A stretch of 64,000 nt of DNA from assembly GCA_028023455.1 (NCBI GenBank), contig JAQFVV010000186.1:1302001-1366000 (forward strand), read 5' to 3'. Positions within the stretch are counted from its first letter, which is position 1, and each line of letters opens with the position of its first letter. The DNA is from Epiperipatus broadwayi. Its lineage: Eukaryota > Onychophora > Udeonychophora > Euonychophora > Peripatidae. Shown here one piece after another: positions 50,030 to 62,317 of the stretch. A program made the translations under genes and the position numbers. The notes under the pieces are model-generated. The model was not told where the DNA came from, ran no database searches, and saw only the letters and a list, made by a program, of their open reading frames with translations.

Positions 50030-52075
50030 AAGATAATTTACAAATAAAATAAAAAGTAAAGGATGAATATTAAAGACACTATTACTAGTTGACATTTCTA
50101 ATCTTCAAAAACACTCCAATAAATTTAAATTAAAACTTTTTAAAATATAAACAAACATTGAAATGATTCAAACCTAACTGAGGTCAGTAAGAAGATAATT
50201 GATACTTTACTAAGAATTACAATAAAGATAGATGGGAAAAAATCATCAAGAATATACCAGTAAACTTTTAATTGAGACAAAAGAATGAATGAATGAAGAA
50301 AAGAAGAAATATGAAAATATTTAAAAATGATATATTAAGAAGAAATGAATATCTGAAGTTTTGTAAAATAGTACCAAAAAGTGTTATTAATCATATAAAA
50401 AAATGTACTATGAATTGACAAGAAAAGCTACAGAAGAGAATAAAAATATAAAAAGTATTTGAAAAATCAACAACATCTTAATATTAGAAGAAAAGTTATT
50501 TCAGCAATAAAAGATGGAACTATTACTAAAAATAGACATGACATCATGGAGTGTGTGCAATAGTTCTACAATGAATTATATTGTAATAATAATAATAAAA
50601 AAAAAAAAACAAATCATTTTAAACGAAAAAGTGAAGGAAGCAATTAAATCTATGAAGAAGAGAACCACTCTGGAAAATGATAGAATTAGTTTATCTTAAA
50701 AGAAATAAGTAAAGAAATAAAAAAATTTGCTGGAAAAATATATAACAAATAGTTAAATAATAAAGATGTAATTGTTGATTAAAGAATGCAGTTATTAATA
50801 ATGATATGTAAGAAAGATGATAAAGAAAATATTAAAAATTATAAGCTTATCAATCTTCTCTTAATTCTATATGAAAATGTTATCAAGGTAATTAAAATTT
50901 GTCTACAGAAAACTATGGAGTCAAACTAATTTAAAGATCTAAGTGGATTTAAATGTAGTTTTAGCTCAATGGAGTACATACAAATATTGAGAGAAGCTAT
51001 AGAAATAACTAATGAATACGAGATATTACACATTGAATTTATACATTGTTAAAAGACTTTTGATTTTATAAGTATTTCCACAGTGATTAATACTTTGAAC
51101 CATCAAAACATAATCTTAGGAGAATATGATATTGTGATGTATATTAAAATAAAAAATAGTGATTAGATTATGTGGTAACAAAGAGAAGATTAACTTTGAT
51201 TAGAGTTCATGACAAACTGATTTCATATCTCCAAAATGTTTTACAATAGTTTTACAAGAAATATTTTGTATGATAAACAGGAAGCTATGGGATTAAAAAT
51301 ATATACAGATCATTTAAATCATGTAGACTTTACACAAGATGAAATTCTTTTTGCAAATAATGCTTCAGAACTTCAGAAAATATTGCAAGAATTATCAGAT
51401 GAATGTTAAAATGGAAGTCTAAAGTTAAATCTAAAAAGTTTAAAATAATGCTCAATGGGTTTCTCAAAAGAAAATAATAAAGGTGAATAATAAAGAATTT
51501 AAAAAAATTAATAACAAAATATTTTTGTAAGATTAGTAATACAGACAGAAAAATAATTGGTGACATTAATAATGGAATTACTCTTGAATAGAGTGTTTTG
51601 GTAGAAATTATTAAATATAGAAAAGATATATGCCTATGTGTTTGAAAAGAGGCTTTTAATGGATGTGTTTTTCTAGTTTTGATTTATGGATCAGGTGCAT
51701 GGACATTTAACAGAAGAGCAAAACAGAAATTACAGATCACTTACTAAAATATGAAATGACATATGTTGGGAATAACAAGAGTGAATTAAAAAAAAAATAT
51801 TTGAGTGAAAAAACAAATACATATTACTGTCATTATTAAAAATATTAAGAGACTCAAATGGAACTTGACATATTACTGGAAAGAAATAATAACAGGTGAA
51901 CAGTTGAAGATTTAAACTGTATCTCAAAAGTTTGTCAAAGATTTTGAATGAGACAATATATGATATAGGTGAAATAAGAAAGTTTGTTGGTACATGTGGA
52001 GAAGAGAGACTATGAATTAGAGAAAATAATTAAACAGGCCTTCATTCCGCAATGGATTTGTTGTCTAATTATGTT
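50030..52075 (+). mobile_element. RTE LINE, decayed 5'-truncated copy
   Basis: It aligns with 12700-14745. The linker (KKYENI-like, 50280-50460), RT start (KIIKNYKLINLL-like near 50830), a motif A relic near 51040 (catalytic Asp lost), the NNASELQKILQEL block near 51355 and the VFLVLIYGSGAWTFNRRA block near 51670 follow in order. It ends near 52060 with a Q-W-I-C-like remnant of QWIDNG. It is the most diverged long RTE copy here. Confidence 0.7.
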
Positions 52076-52599
52076 ATACAATTGGATTAAAATCTGAAAT
52101 TGAATTTTATTACAATTGTTTTTTCTTTATAATAAATATTTGCATTCAAAATTGAATTTCACACTTATTTAACAACTTGTCAAAAGAAAATTTTATTTAT
52201 TCAACTACTACTTAAATAAAAGATGTTTCCAAAATTATTATCATAAAATCACCAGACAAGATTCTGATTGCTATGTTATTTCATCTCCCATAGTAGCTTA
52301 AATTATTTTCAGCTCAAATTTTTTTATTGAAACATTAATGAATTATGCTACATAAATCTAATAGCAGTAAGATTGGAAGCTTCTTCGAGATAAAGTGATT
52401 TACCGGAGGTCCTTGAATCGATAGTTTTCTCTACCTTTTATTTTTGTTATGCTATTTACATGTACTTAATTATAAACATTATTTTAGAAATAATTTTGTG
52501 TTGATACTTATATTCTGATAATTTCAAATTAAAAAAAATAAGTTATTCACTCATAATTTGATCTAATAGAGGATGTCCTATATTATAAACGAGTACATA

Positions 52600-53836
52600 C
52601 GAGGGATGATAATTTAATCCTCAGAATTCATTTGGCTACTATTGCCTCCAAAGTAGTCTCCTTGTGCATCTATTTACTGAATAAAATGACATCCTATTTC
52701 TGAAGCACACATGAAACTCATTTTCAAAAATACTGTTAAGCAGCTGTCTCACATTCTTTAGGATATCAGTTATAGTAGAAAATCTTTGTTTTGTTAGCAC
52801 AGTTTTTAAATTTTGGAAATAACCAAAAATCACAGGAAGCTGAATCAAGCAAATAGACAGGATGGTCTAGTTGTGTAATTTATTTTTGGTTGAAAAGTCT
52901 CTCATAATGAGCACACACACCATGACTTGTTGCATTGTTGTAGTGAATGATCCACTTGTTAGACCACAATTGGGATTTTTTTCTCTGAACAGAATCTCAT
53001 AATCTCAGAAGCACTTTTAAATAATATTGTTAGTTGATTGATTGTCCCTGTTCAATAAATTCTTGATGGACTATTTCCTTGTGATCAAAAAATACACACC
53101 AGCATGATCTTAAACTGTGAGTTCAACATATGCACCTTTTTAGAACATGGCAGATCTGAGAATTTCCATGATGTACTCTGATGGTTTGCTTCTGTGTCTG
53201 TAAATGCCAAGTTTCATCACTTGTAATTACTTTTGAAAGCAGATGCATATTTGAAGAAAAATCATTTGCAACATAAAACTGATGCTGTTTCAGTTTATCT
53301 ATCATGATCTATGGCACAAACAAAAACAGAAATCTTTCTCATGACCAATTTTGTTTAAAATTAAACTGTTTTTTGATTAATCTGCAATTCTTCAGCTACC
53401 AATTGTACACTTAATCATCCATTAAGCAGAATTGCAGCTTCCACTTTCTTACTATTAATGTCATTCATTGTTGTATTTGAATGTCAACTTCTGGGGTCAA
53501 CTGCACATTTTGCCATTTTTGAACCTCTTATGCCACTCAAACACAAACTTCTTCATAGTATTTTACCTTATGCCACTTACACAGTTGTAATAATTTAATA
53601 GAACATTTGCTGATTTCACATAATATTTGATATTAATACATTGCTCGAAATTTCAATCACAATCTTTTATGCCAAATCTCTCAATAACTAACAACTAACT
53701 CAATCAGCTTAACATTTACACATGAGTTAGCTTAAACATGTTCAAACCCTTCATACTCATGTGATTTTAATACAATTAGGTCACAAGTTACACCATATGG
53801 CCATCCATTCTAGGAATTGAATTATCACACCTTGGG
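52600..53836 (-). mobile_element. Mariner-type DNA transposon with decayed transposase
   Basis: TA lies on both sides (52598-52599, 53837-53838). TIRs: left CGAGGGATGATAATTTAATC; right, reversed, CCCAAGGTGTGATAATTCAA, sharing TGATAATT and nearby bases. At 1237 bp this is near the usual mariner length. The minus strand encodes in order an N-terminal HTH part (FEWHKRFKNGK near 53530), HQFYVANDF and VITSDETW near 53215 (first catalytic Asp region), FFDHKEIVHQEFIEQGQSIN near 53085, NKWIIHYNNATSH near 52930 (second catalytic region, D replaced by N) and LDHPVYLLDSASCDFWLFPK near 52840 (third). Several frameshifts make it inactive. Confidence 0.85.
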
Positions 53837-53838
53837 TA

Positions 53839-54290
53839 GAAGATAAAAATTAAAATGTTTTCAGCACATTTTATTTTTAAAATTAACTTTTTTTTTTTTT
53901 ACGAATAATTATTTTTGATTTACGTTTTAATTTTAAATTTGAGGCCTAATAACATCTACGTATATAACACATGCATAATTTTTAAACTGATGAACAGGTT
54001 TGAAAACATGGATGTCAAAGAAGAGTATAATGATAAGATACTTTAGATATATCATACATTTATATTTATTTTGACCATTGAATAATATGAATTAATTAAT
54101 TATTAAGCAGCAGTGACAGTAGACCCCGATTCACCTCAACTTTCAGAAAATCATAGTTTTAAAAATAATAACTTTCAGTTATTCACAAGTCGAAAACATA
54201 TTAAAATAAAATTATGATAAATAAACAAAAAAATTCAATTTTCTAAATTTCCATTTATAATTCACAACACTGGATGCCACGCAATCCTAA
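53839..54290. other. AT-rich stretch without recognised gene
   Basis: No supported feature was found. Confidence 0.45.
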
Positions 54291-54564
54291 ATAAGTTATA
54301 AAGACAAAAATCTCCATACAGTAGTGCCACCCAGGGTAAGCCAAAATAATCAATGGATGCAGAAATATTTTTGTATAAAACTTCTATCTAGTGCCTAATC
54401 ATCCAATATCCCAAGATTAGTTTCTAGTTTATGGCTGTCAACAGTGAGAAGCCATGGATCTGAGAGTACTCAAAGTTTTATAGTTAGCTAATAAGGTAAA
54501 AGGTGGCCTCTGGAGAGTTGCATTAGATCCTAAGATCTAGGTGCAGTGCTCTCAGATCCAAGGC

Positions 54565-54606
54565 TCCTCACTGATGAAAGTCACAAGCTAGAAATTAGTC
54601 TGGGGA
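54565..54606 (+). ncRNA. Hammerhead-ribozyme-like motif, unit 1
   Basis: Stem I UCCUCA (54565-54570) pairs with UGGGGA (54601-54606) over six pairs. Core CUGAUGA is at 54571-54577 and GAAA at 54591-54594. Stem II is AGU-CACAA-GCU, where the copy at 8.3 kb has GGU-CACAA-GCC; the outer pair changed from G-C to A-U with pairing kept. Predicted cut after C54600. Stem III is one or two pairs. The A-A mismatch next to stem II is shared by all copies. Confidence 0.55.
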
Positions 54607-55018
54607 TATTGAATGAGTAGACACTAAATAAGGATTTTATGCACAAATCTCTTGCATTCATTGATTACTCTGGTTTGCACTGAGTGGCTCCACTGTATGG
54701 AGAGTTTTATGTTTTAACAGCTTGAACAAGCATAATAAGAAATAGTGATCATGTGGTGTGTTTAGTGGTTTAATACCAATTCTGCATAATAGGATAATGA
54801 TGGCTATGGTTATTAAAGAACCAAAGACATCAAAATGTATTGGTACTGAAGTGAGTTCAGATCTATATGACTATATAAGCTAGTGAGCTTGGATTGAAAA
54901 TATTACTGTGTTTTCAATTTCAGACTCAAAGTTTTGTAGTCAAGTAGAGATGAAAAGTGGCTGCTGGAGGCTTGCATTAGATCCTAAGATCTAGGTGCAG
55001 TACTCTCAGATCCAAGGC

Positions 55019-55060
55019 TCCTCACTGATGTAAGTCACAAGTTAGAAATTAGTCTGGGGA
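55019..55060 (+). ncRNA. Hammerhead-ribozyme-like motif, unit 2, core damaged
   Basis: Same layout as unit 1, with UCCUCA and UGGGGA intact, but the core reads CUGAUGU, so the invariant A9 is lost. GAAA and AGUC are kept. The predicted cut would fall after C55054. Confidence 0.45.
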
Positions 55061-55359
55061 TATTGAATGAGTAGACACTAAATAGGGATTTTATGCACAA
55101 ACCTTCTTGCATCCATTGATTATTCTGTCTTGCACTAAGTGGTGATACTGTATGGAGAGTTTTGCCTCTGTGTAAACAGCTTCTATAATCATAAATAATG
55201 GTGGTCATGTGAAGCTATAAACAAGTAGCTGACTTAATTCTTTATCTATAAAGTAACTTAAAATTTCTGGTTTAATATTTTTTTTAATTCATTTAATCTT
55301 AAGAAAAATAAAAAAAAATTTCAATATATTTTTTTCTTTTTAAATAAATAATTTTATTT

Positions 55360-56400
55360 TCTCATTTAGATTTGAACAAATTAATGATTCAAAACAATTC
55401 TTTGCAATCTTAAAAACAGAAAAAGCTTCAGACTCCTATGAAATAACTAGAGAAGTTTAATACTATTATAGCAATATCTTAGCTTCAGAAACTTTGCAAT
55501 TTTTTAGGAATATATGGAACCATGAAATTGTGTGTTTTGATCTTAACAATCTTGTATTGTTCCAGTTTTTAAAAATTACAAAGGCAAGATTACAATAATT
55601 ATCATAGAATATCATTATTAGCCACTATAGAAAAACTACTTTCAAGGATTTTGTTGAATAGATTGCTTCCAATCATACATGAATTGTTTCTAGAGATTCC
55701 CTTTGGTTTTAGATAATCAAAAAAACACTAAAGGTATGTTTTTTTGATGCAAGACAAATGCAAGAAAAGTGTCAAAAACAAAATCATGAATTACAAATTG
55801 TTTTTATTGATTTTATCAAAGCATTTGATTTAGTTAATAGGACAGGTATATGACAATTTTGAAATTAGTTGGTTGTCTATCAAAATTTATTTATACTATA
55901 CAGCTTCTACATAATAAAATGACAGGAAGTGTTATTAGCATAGGTGGAAAATCAGAGCATTTGAAATAAAAATGAATATGTACTTGCTCCAATATTATTT
56001 TTAATTTTTATGACAGTGATCTTTGGAATTGTGTATAGGCAGCTTAATCAAACAGAGAACAAGATACAATACAGGTTTGTTAGTAGAATATTTAATTTGC
56101 ATCAATTAAAAGTCAAAGCAAGGAACTTTATCCTCTTGGATTCTAGATTTACAATATGCTGATAATTGTGATATATTTCCAGAATGTTTTTAATGTTTTG
56201 AATGCAAGTTTTTATACTGATATTGGTTTTATAATTAATAATCAAAAAAAACTTCTTTATTAACCAGTGCCAAAAGAAAAATTCTCATCAACTTTTACCT
56301 CGAATAATTATCAATATGAGAAATAAGTTTAAATACCTTGGTAATTTTATAAGTAGAAGTCAAACAATTTACTCAAGAGAAAACACATATGCAAGATAAA
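55360..56400 (+). mobile_element. Decayed LINE of the second family, RT region
   Basis: After an RT N-terminal part near 55400-55560, a frame gives FDARQMQEKCQKQNHELQIV then FIDFIKAFDLVNR (RT motif A, near 55800-55842, both Asp kept), and LVGCLSKFIYTIQLLH-like sequence follows across a frameshift. Motif C was not located. The part near 56325 (NKFKYLGNFISR) is the thumb region. The copy ends near the tandem SINE-like repeat at 56.4 kb. Confidence 0.65.
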
Positions 56401-56404
56401 ATGT

Positions 56405-56970
56405 AAAAAAACATAGTCTGAGTTCAAATCCCACATATATTACATATATAAATGCAGGTTTAAGCCTGTGCAATGTATTAATTTATATAAATAGTGTGTA
56501 ATAGGCCTGCCCATCCCTCGCATATGTATGTATAAATGTATTATTCTCCTGTACATGAGGGGTCAGAATGACTAATATGTCAACATGGGTAGGATGACAA
56601 CCTTGACACTAATAAGGGCTATGAATGTTCCATCATCAGATTTTCAATGAAATAGAAGGCTGAAGAGTTGTGAGTTGGAATAGTTTGAAGCCTGTCCATT
56701 AAAATATGAAGATTAGCTATCTTAATATAAAGCTGAGCACTGATTATATATATGTGTGAGGATAGTAATCTAGATCAATTGATGATTGCTGGTTTAGCAT
56801 GAAATATGTAGATTGGTGATTATTTATGTTTTCAACAAGTGTGTTATCAGGTGGATCAGCAATATGAGATGGCACTGAGAGTATTGGGTTGGGTGAAAGT
56901 CTGAGTTCGAATCCCTCATATATTACATATATAAATGCAGATTTAAGCCTGTGCAATGTATTAATTGAAA
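56405..56970 (+). repeat. Tandem SINE-like repeat, second locus
   Basis: GAGTTCAAATCCC (near 56419) and GAGTTCGAATCCC (56903-56915), both like a Pol III B box, are followed by the same ATATTACATATATAAATGCA tail, about 482 bases apart. Between them lies a full unit matching 11068-11437. The family therefore tends to sit in tandem. Confidence 0.6.
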
Positions 56971-57934
56971 AAGTAAAAGATTAGGAGTATGAGGCATATT
57001 GCAAATCATTGTGGGATTTTATATAATAATTAATTCCATAAAATCTGGTTATTATAAGACCATAGATATATTGCGAGTGTATATGAAAAAAGAAAAAACA
57101 TTTATATACTTTATGGTTTAAAATGTGAACTTATTATTTGAACATTTTTTTTTGAAATTTTGAATTAATTGAACAGTTTTAAAAATTTAAACTCAATTTT
57201 CTGTAATGGTTAAATTCGTGTAAAACTAGTGAAAATAAAGTAAAACAATATTAATGAAGATAAGAAATAAGAATTAATCACGTATTTTTTACTGTAACCT
57301 AAAATAATCCAGACCAAAAAAAAATCATTTATAAAGATCATAACTATTTTAAAAAAACACTGTTTAATGTAATTAAACATTATTAAAATTAATGTGTACG
57401 TTTGAAATGGATATAAAATGAATTTTGTTTCATCATAAAGTAAACAATTTATTTTCTTTATTTAAATAATTACGTAAATATTTTTATATTTTAATATTTA
57501 AACTAAATTAAAAATGTTCAAGAAAAAAAAAGTAATTTCATTTGTTTTTTTAATTAAATTTCTTACGAATCATAAAAAAAAAATTTTTTTCTTACGAATC
57601 AGACATTAATTGGAGACTATTAGTGATTGATAAACAAGACATTAATAAATTTTATTAGTCATTTATTAGACTAGAGATGATTCAATAATGAATAATATTT
57701 CTGTACTGTAACTTTCATCACACCACTCTCACGCAAGGTAGGGACTGACTTCCATCCACTTTTAACACCTTGTGAAGGGATGTAATCATAATCATATGAT
57801 CAAAGATATGAAAATGATCCCCAAGATGTACTTTTTATTCTGAACCAGCACTCATCTGTTTGCCCAAATCACAATCTCTTACACATGTTTTTATCATTGT
57901 TTAGTATATATATATACCAAACAATGATAAAAAC

Positions 57935-57978
<44 letters not shown>

Positions 57979-59055
57979 GAGAGGAGTGTAGTAAGGATTA
58001 CATAAATATTGGCAACAAGGCATGTCTTCAGATTTAGGAGCATATACCCTAAATTTTCCTCATATGGTAGAGAAATTTTTTTTTGGTTCTCTCCAACTCT
58101 ATTGCAAATGAATCAGTCAAGAGTAAAATTCAGATATTTATTGTCAGTGTTTAGTTATATGAAAAACAAAACATATAGATATGGATTTACAGAAGTTCTT
58201 CACAGAACAAAAGTTAACTTAGCATTTATTGAGTGAAATAAGTAAAACTAGCCTTGAATATTTTCTAATTGCTAATTTTAATTGGGTTGTTGTCACTGTC
58301 TGAAAGTACAGTTACTATAAAAGAATATATATATATATATGTGGACTTGAAATATATTATAACCCATCTGCTGTCATCCTACAAGATATATTCTTAAATT
58401 GTACCAACCACAAAGTAATGGGAAAATGAAAATCAGCTCATTTCATATTAATATAAAACAATAACATAAAGAAAACAAAACCAATAGTAGAATAAACATT
58501 AATCATAGCTAATAACATAAAAACAACACTATGGAAAACAACATTTGTAAAGTGGACTTCTTATCTAGAAGGATTGACCTGTAAAGAAGATATTTTGAGT
58601 ATTATATTTAAACCAGACTGTTCATGGTAAAAGTTAAAAATATAGATAATAATATCACAATGATTTCATTTAAAATTGGCAAGGTTTTAACTTTCATTAT
58701 ATCCTAATTAATTCAAATATTTAAAGATGTTAGAATTTAATTAGTGATAGAATCTTGCAATTTTTAACCATGAGCTATTAAACAATATAAATTTTTATTT
58801 AAAAAGTTATATTATAAGGTGTGAGTGTGTGTAATTAACAAATGGTTTAATGCAAATATGTGCATATATTTTTGAAGAGGTAAAAAAGGGAAGATGAGGT
58901 CAGTAAAATATAAACCCTACTAGAGATATATACAAATAGACATACTACAGCAATGATTTATGTATGTATATGTATCCACCATATAAAAATGATTTAATGT
59001 ATTATATGGGTAGGAAATGAGATTTTCTTTGCCATTCTCATAATTTTTTTAATTC
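56971..59055. other. AT-rich stretch without recognised gene
   Basis: It contains a (TA)n run at about 57939-57973 and a hairpin at 57891-57933. 58009-58236 is a chance-like open frame. No SLC6 first exon was recognised. Confidence 0.4.
57891..57933. repeat. Near-perfect hairpin with TA loop
   Basis: TTTTTATCATTGTTT and AAACAATGATAAAAA are inverted around a short (TA)n loop. Confidence 0.75.
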
Positions 59056-59059
59056 ACAT

Positions 59060-59230
59060 GTTCACCATCTTTCTCATAACTGTTATTAAAACAGGCAAAT
59101 CTCTCCATACAGTAGTGCCATTCAGCACAATCCAGAGATAGGAATTTTATGCACAAGTCTTCTGGCATCCATTGATTACTCTGGCTTGCACTGAGTGGCA
59201 CTACTGTATGGAAAATTTTGCCCGTTTTAA
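59060..59230. repeat. Shortened inverted copy of the hammerhead-bearing repeat
   Basis: The minus-sense end (CTCTCCATACAGTAGTGCCA near 59102) is joined to a plus-sense end (TTGCACTGAGTGGCACTACT near 59185), both ends facing each other. The ribozyme-like core is deleted. Confidence 0.55.
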
Positions 59231-60060
59231 TTTCTTAATTCATTGAATTATTATTTTAAACATAAAATGGTCTATCTATCTATTTTTTGTTCAATTCTCC
59301 AACTGATTATTTACTCAAATATGTGAGTGTGAGTCATCTACTGTGCAGAAAAGAGTTCAAAGTGATCCAAAATTGTTCTACAGCAGGAGTAATTTATTGA
59401 ATGAAAATTTGTATTTAATAATGTTAATGTTTTTATTTATTTATATTAAACTCTGTATTAACAATTGACATGAATTGTTATTTTATAGTATATACAGAAG
59501 TATTATTTATTTAATAATGAAGCAATGCAGTGAATTTAAAAATGGTATTGAAGTATAAATGCCTTTTTATTCTTAAAACAAATGATCAGATCAGATGAAT
59601 AAGTGATTATTTCTAGAGAAATATAACAAGTTCATCAGTATTATTTCATTGAGGTTGTGCTTTGAGTAACCCACTGTGGTTGGTTACAACAATAACGTAG
59701 TTGTTGACTAATATTGTGGAAGATGAATAAAGGTTTGGATATTTGCATTGATGCTTTAGTGCAGTAGTTGATCATCCAGAAGATGATGAATGCCAATGGG
59801 TGGCATGAGCTGCAGATGTTTAAATTCATCATCAGCATTATTACACTTATTTATATAGTAAAATTTTGTGCATATATGTTAATGCCTTTTGTGATAATTA
59901 CAGTTTCAGGTATGGTTTGGGGATATATCTGATCAATAATTAAGTCAAAATAATCAATTACATAAAAAAAATTCAATGGTGCTTAATCTCGGACATAATT
60001 GTACAATTGATTTGTTATATTATTTATTTAATTTTTTAAATAAAGTATTTTATTCCCATT
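59231..60060. other. AT-rich stretch without recognised gene
   Basis: No supported feature was found. Confidence 0.45.
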
Positions 60061-60064
60061 ATCA

Positions 60065-60065
<1 letters not shown>

Positions 60066-60132
<67 letters not shown>

Positions 60133-60173
60133 CAACAACAACAACAACAATACTACTACTAATAATAATAATA
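60066..60173. repeat. Compound trinucleotide microsatellite
   Basis: (AAT)n passes into (AAC)n, then (TAC)n, then (AAT)n. Confidence 0.95.
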
Positions 60174-60453
60174 TACTCTAGTATGAATATTAGTATAATA
60201 ATAAAAATGTCATAATGAAAGGACATATCCCTGCAATTTATTTACTAGCAGCCACTCTTAAACAAGTAGATCAGAAAAAAAACATTTAAATAAGAAAAAA
60301 AAAGATGAGTTTTATAGTGATTTTCCAAACTAATCAGTAAAATATAAAAATGGGCATATAGATATGCATTAAATGAAGATTTTCATGGGCTACAAATATA
60401 AAAGATATCCAGGTTCATTTATATATAATTTATTGCACTCTATATATATATAT

Positions 60454-62317
60454 TGTAATGGGCACAGATGACGTTACATTGTTTTTTTATTATTAAACAT
60501 GAAAAAAATAAAAGTTCGCAAATAAAAACTTCTTTTGTAAGAATTAAAAATTGAAAATTAAAAAAATCATCTTAAACTCGTATATATATATAAAATCGCA
60601 CAGATAAAAAAAAAAATTATTAAAATAAAACTTTATTAAAAATAGAAAAAGTATTTTAAAAGCAAAAACTTAAAAAGATTTAATTGAAGATAAAAATATA
60701 TCTTCAAGAATGTAGATAAATTAATTAATCTTTTGTAAAATGGAAATGATTATTTTAATTAGTAAGCTAGCTCTTGTGCATTTCAAATGTATAAGAAACG
60801 GTCAGATAGGAGAGGAAAAACAATAAGAACAGAATGGCCAATGAAAGAAATCCATCGGGGAAATCAGACCTCAATGGAAGGATCATCATCATCAATGACA
60901 TAATGTCAATTGAATCCTTAAAATTAATATAAAAGGAAAAGTTTGGAAATTATTAGTTAGTTATTATGAGAGGACAGATATGTATTAGTGTGGAGTTGGA
61001 GGTGAAGGGATTGAAAGACGCACTTTCAATTCCTTCAGTTGTAAAAAAAAACAAAATGAAACATCGTTTTCTGAGGACCAGCTAGAGTAAAAAACCTCCA
61101 GATGAATAAATAAAATGGCCTAAAGAATACCAACCTCCTTAGGATGGCGTGGAAATTCACATTCAAATGGCAAGCAACAGATAAAGCTGGACATTTTAAA
61201 AATTGTAAGAACTTTATATTCATTTGAAAACAATAAGAACTCTAAATTCTAAACCTTTTAGTAAATAATACAAATAGAATCCTATCTGACCAACATAAAT
61301 TAATATTAATAATGTTATTTGATGTATTTTTTTATTTAAAATCATTTCCATTTATTTTTTTTGTTCTTTTAAGTTTTATTATGACCTTTTTTGTTTTTCG
61401 TTAAATTAAATTATATAAATGTTAAACTTAAGTCGGGCATGAATGGCTGCATAGATTTGTAAAGTTATATTATGGGAGGGAGGGTAATCTTAGGTTATTT
61501 GTTTCGTAGTTGAATTGGGTCAATGGATTGGATATATTGGTGTAATTAGTAGATGTAGGATGAGATTCACTATGGGCAGAATTGCTAGTATACACTGCAC
61601 ACTTTCGTTTGCCTATGGAAGGGATAATAAGTCGGAGTCCACTGTCCTTTCCTATGGGTTTTTTTTATTGCTCTTCTTGTCAGATAGATGTAGTATTCCT
61701 ATCTGGCAAGAGTCAATTTTTTCTCTTAACCTATTTGTGCTGTCGTATTTCGTATTACATTGAATACATCAATGTATCAGATGGATTGATGCCAGTTTGA
61801 GAACTTTTGGCCTAAGGTTAAATGAAAGACAGAATATTTTCTTTTCAAATGTGAATCTATGTACTCTATTCATACTCGACATTCTAAATAAAAATACTAA
61901 ACTCATCTGTGCGAACTGATAATAGCTTATAAAAAGTAGAATCTAAAATCAAAGTTAAAAATGTTAGTTAAATTTTAAAATGTAAACTGATACTAAAATA
62001 ATTTTAAATATTATATATGTGCGTAAATAAATGTTTGTGTGTTAATTACTGGTAGTGGCTTATTTTATTCTTTTTTTAAAATATTCTTAGATAAGAATTT
62101 ATAGAAATAAAATTTAAATCTCTGCTACTCCCTGAGCTAGTGACAATGGGCTAATGACCGGAATCAAAATATATAAAATAAAATAAAAAAAACTTTTTTT
62201 TTACTTACGTATCTGCCTACTTTATAAATTTTCTAGGTTCAAATGCCCAGTGGCGCCCTGTAGTGCAGATTACGTTAAGTTTCTCCAATTTTTTTGGATC
62301 ATTATAATATATATATA
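60454..62317 (+). repeat. Unclassified ~1.9 kb interspersed repeat, copy 2
   Basis: It starts TGTAATGGGCAC with GTTACA 19 bases on, and ends after TGGCGCCCTGTAGTGCAG and a TATA run. It aligns along its length with 44369-46544, including AAAAGTTCGCAAATAAAAAC, GAGAGGACAGATATGT, the TTTCAATTCCTTCAGTTGT block and the CTGTGCGAACT block. It is shorter than copy 1 by about 300 bases through internal indels. TA-rich flanks on both sides. The open frame at 61515-61763 is not conserved in copy 1 and is not considered a gene. Confidence 0.7.

Larger units (their letters stand above)
54255..55215. mobile_element. Hammerhead-bearing repeat: inverted arm plus tandem plus-strand units
   Basis: A minus-sense arm (about 54297-54480, with a decayed ribozyme-like core CUGUUGA) is followed by plus-sense sequence in which the same segment occurs twice (54515-54720 and 54968-55190; both contain GATCCTAAGATCTAGGTGCA). 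The predicted cut sites at 54600 and 55054 are 454 bases apart, the unit length. The sequence between (GGTTATTAAAGAACCAAAGA near 54815) also occurs reversed at 8.57 kb, so the unit is a defined family. No coding capacity. Known retrozymes and PLE terminal repeats carry hammerheads in this tandem fashion; membership is inferred. Confidence 0.7.

Noticed and set aside
59976-60215. Open frame rich in Ile/Thr
   Set aside because: It is the translation of the (AAT)n/(AAC)n microsatellite.
61515-61763. 82-codon open frame in the ~2 kb repeat
   Set aside because: The matching part of the other copy near 45.4-45.7 kb has the frame disrupted, so it is not conserved as protein.
44369-62317. The two ~2 kb repeats as paired LTRs of one giant element
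   Set aside because: The interval contains unrelated, independently bounded elements (RTE, mariner, ribozyme repeats) and no LTR-element gag-pol, so two separate insertions are more likely.
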